In this document: positions 62,357-64,000 of the stretch, piece by piece
Position numbering within the stretch: position 1 is the first letter of the stretch
How the letters are laid out: every line of letters starts with the position of its first letter
Source of the DNA: Blautia faecis
Lineage (GTDB): Bacteria > Bacillota > Clostridia > Lachnospirales > Lachnospiraceae
Assembly: GCF_020554845.1 (NCBI RefSeq)
Contig: NZ_JAJCIA010000018.1
Coordinates: forward strand, 19,622 to 83,621
Length of the DNA: 64,000 bases
Reading direction: 5' to 3'
Notes under the pieces: model-generated
What the model was told of the DNA's origin: nothing
Databases searched by the model: none
Seen by the model: only the letters and a program-made list of their open reading frames with translations
Translations under genes and position numbers: made by a program

Positions 62357-63466
62357 ATGGAAGAAAAACAACTAAATATGCCAGATGAACACCCTGTTCC
62401 GAAGAAAAAAAGAAAAGGAAAGGCCGGACGCATTCTGCTTCTGCTTATTCTTATCCTTGTCGCCGGCGCAGCCATTGGCTACTATTTCTACGAACGCAGC
62501 CAGCCAGCCAAAGAATTGGATAAATATCTTACCGGCATCCAGAGCCTTGATTTCGACACAATGGAAAGTATGCTCCAGAGCGCCGATCTTTCCGCTCTTG
62601 ACAATGCAGATGTGCGAAACGCCACCTACGAAAGCTTCTTCAAATCCATCAACGCCAAAATGACCTGGAAGATCACAAAGACACGTTTCAGTTTTCAAGA
62701 CGGCACTGCAGAAGTCACTGCGCGGATCCGCTATGTAGACGGATCTGACATCTACCGTGAAACTGTAACCGAATTCCTTCGTCAGATCGTTTCCAGCGCC
62801 TTTTCCGGAGAAAGTCTTACAGAACAGGAAACCCAGGACAAGCTTGCTGCTATTTTAATAGAAAAAGCCTCCAGCCTGGAAGACAAATTCAGTGAAACAG
62901 ACATTGTTTATCCTATGATCAAAGTAAACGGCCAATGGAAGGTTACAGCTCTTGATGATGAAACAGTAAAGATCATGTCCGCCAATTTCAAAAGTGTAGA
63001 GGATGAGATCAGCCAGGCTCTGGCGGATTCCGACTCCACAGCAGAGGGAACCGATGGTCCAGCTGATTCTGTGGTCCAGACGCCTGCCACATCTGATGGA
63101 ACCATTGATCTTTCCAACCAGCGTTTCTCTATCCACTATACCAGAAATGTAGTTTCCACAGACTTTGGCGGTGAGCCCTGCCTTCTCGTCTACTATGACT
63201 ACACAAATAACGGAGAAAGTTCTTCCAGTGCTATGGTAGATGTAAATCTTACCGCTTATCAGAATGATGCGGCTCTTGAAGCAGCTATTCCGGCAAACAG
63301 TGATGAGGCTGTTGATGCATTTATGAAAGAAATCCAGCCTGGAGAAACGGTAAATGTATGTCAGGCTTTTTCCCTTAATGATATGAGCCCGGTTACCTTG
63401 CATGCTTCAGACGCATTTGGTCTGGATACTGGAATTACAGCAGCACAGACATTAAATCTCCAGTAA
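62357..63466 (+). CDS. Membrane-anchored protein with DUF5067-like C-terminal domain
   Basis: 369 residues. Cytosolic KKKRKGKAGR patch, one transmembrane segment (about 26-47), an extracellular helical/beta domain (about 52-210, similar in layout to DUF4878/NTF2-like lipoproteins), a Ser/Thr/Asp linker and a C-terminal immunoglobulin-like domain (about 255-365; CLLVYYDYTNNGESSSSA, IQPGETVNVCQAFSL) of the DUF5067 type. No enzymatic motif. SD is AGGAGG. It is transcribed alone from a strong promoter. Confidence 0.7.
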   Translation: MEEKQLNMPDEHPVPKKKRKGKAGRILLLLILILVAGAAIGYYFYERSQPAKELDKYLTGIQSLDFDTMESMLQSADLSALDNADVRNATYESFFKSINAKMTWKITKTRFSFQDGTAEVTARIRYVDGSDIYRETVTEFLRQIVSSAFSGESLTEQETQDKLAAILIEKASSLEDKFSETDIVYPMIKVNGQWKVTALDDETVKIMSANFKSVEDEISQALADSDSTAEGTDGPADSVVQTPATSDGTIDLSNQRFSIHYTRNVVSTDFGGEPCLLVYYDYTNNGESSSSAMVDVNLTAYQNDAALEAAIPANSDEAVDAFMKEIQPGETVNVCQAFSLNDMSPVTLHASDAFGLDTGITAAQTLNLQ

Positions 63467-63514
63467 AAGAAGCAACCAGCACATCACCATATGGGAAGCA
63501 CAATGAAATCTTTT

Positions 63515-63548
63515 ATACGCGAAAGTTCCGTTTAAGGCTTTCGCGTAT
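63515..63548 (+). terminator. Terminator of the DUF5067-like gene
   Basis: Perfect 11-base stem ATACGCGAAAG/CTTTCGCGTAT (63515-63525 with 63538-63548) followed by TTTT. Confidence 0.92.
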
Positions 63549-63638
63549 TTTTATGTCTCTCTTTGCAGTTTCAGACAGTCCCCCTGTTTTTTGCTGCTAA
63601 AATTCCATCTTTTACCACATTTTATACAGGCTTTTTCG

Positions 63639-63644
63639 TATAAT
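63639..63644 (+). promoter_or_regulatory. Possible -10 of the DUF378 gene
   Basis: TATAAT about 45 bases before the start; the -35 at 17 bases is not convincing. Confidence 0.4.
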
Positions 63645-63690
63645 TTCCACGATAAAAAGAAACACTATAGTTACGAAAGGATGGTGACTT

Positions 63691-63909
63691 ATGGAAAATA
63701 AATTTTTAAATTGTTTCTGTCTGACTCTTACAATAATCGGCGCTGTCAACTGGGGACTGATCGGGTTCTTCAACTTTAACCTGGTAGCTCTCATCTTTGG
63801 CAGTATGAGCTGGATTTCCAGAATCATCTACGCACTGGTCGGACTTTCGGGTCTGTATCTGCTCAGTTTCTATGGAACGCTCTGCTCCAATGAAAATAAT
63901 GCGTCATAA
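63691..63909 (+). CDS. DUF378 family small membrane protein
   Basis: 72 residues, two transmembrane segments. The TLTIIGAVNWGLIGFFNFNLVALIFG segment and IIYALVGLSGLYLL fit DUF378 (YuzA-like) proteins, whose function is unknown. AAAGGATGG lies upstream of the ATG. Followed by a bidirectional terminator. Confidence 0.92.
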   Translation: MENKFLNCFCLTLTIIGAVNWGLIGFFNFNLVALIFGSMSWISRIIYALVGLSGLYLLSFYGTLCSNENNAS

Positions 63910-63914
63910 GTTAA

Positions 63915-63944
63915 AAAAGCCAGGAAACTTAATTCCTGGCTTTT
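63915..63944. terminator. Bidirectional terminator between DUF378 gene and tRNA-Gly
   Basis: Perfect 12-base stem AAAAGCCAGGAA/TTCCTGGCTTTT (63915-63926 with 63933-63944) with a six-base loop. Confidence 0.92.
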
Positions 63945-63948
63945 AAAG

Positions 63949-64000
63949 AGCGATAGACGGGGCTCGAACCCGCGGTCTCGACCTTGGCAAGGTCGCGCGT
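63949..64000 (-). tRNA. tRNA-Gly (anticodon GCC), 5' part outside window
   Basis: The 52 visible bases (3' part, including anticodon TTGCCAA loop, T arm and acceptor CTATCGCT) are identical to the tRNA-Gly at 16763-16835, but on the opposite strand. Confidence 0.95.

Overview
The window looks like chromosomal DNA of a low-to-mid GC Gram-positive anaerobe of the family Lachnospiraceae (Blautia-like, genus not provable from sequence alone). Pointers are CodY, a HrcA/CIRCE-controlled groESL operon, PolC-type replicase, class III fructose-1,6-bisphosphatase, a codY-topA-dprA-comM block, a CpsB/C/D tyrosine-kinase module, and separate purH-transformylase and purO-type cyclohydrolase genes under a ZTP riboswitch. 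Almost all genes lie on the minus strand, so regions below are given in coordinate order but mostly transcribed right to left. No phage, insertion sequence with a transposase, or CRISPR array was seen.

Layout. 1-6.6 kb: partial ridA, a wall-anchored class A beta-lactamase-like protein, a Cas4-type nuclease/Rad3-type helicase, and a radical-SAM DNA repair pair preceded by two perfect LexA-type boxes. 6.8-11.3 kb: lysC, trmO, a DUF1622 protein, rlmD, a PAP2 phosphatase. 11.3-16.5 kb: an LCP protein, a DUF5011-like protein, Wzz/CpsC, PHP phosphatase CpsB, tyrosine kinase CpsD with an 8-tyrosine tail, then a secreted 3D-domain protein. 16.8-22.4 kb: tRNA-Gly(GCC), purH and purO behind a ZTP riboswitch, an amidase, guaB, a DUF6106-like protein. 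22.7-31.3 kb: groESL, codY, topA, dprA, comM and a small Cro/CI regulator. 31.4-41.4 kb: a likely co-oriented run ispG-polC-fbp-purF-like-YARHG protein. 41.8-44.6 kb: TelA/XpaC pair. 44.8-54 kb: ilvE (+), folA, thyA, a VanZ-like gene (+), a small membrane protein, a heterodimeric ABC exporter, malQ. 54-60.4 kb: oppBCDFA. 60.6-64 kb: a tiny lipoprotein, an alpha/beta hydrolase, a membrane-anchored DUF5067-like protein (+), a DUF378 protein (+), and a second, truncated copy of tRNA-Gly(GCC).

The most unusual content is in the gaps between genes. Two families of short, palindromic, transposase-less repeats are scattered through the window. Family A (about 145-180 bp, ends related to TTACTGTTCAC, several internal hairpins) has three near-complete copies plus pieces. 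Family B (about 75-165 bp, ends AGAGC-GTGTTTGAAAAA) has at least six substantial copies plus end fragments, and in four genes the stop codon lies inside the element or its edge. Other points of interest: an SOS-like promoter in front of the poorly understood radical-SAM repair operon, a PurF homologue lacking the catalytic N-terminal cysteine, a CodY box in front of codY itself, and a VanZ-like gene that appears to be leaderless.
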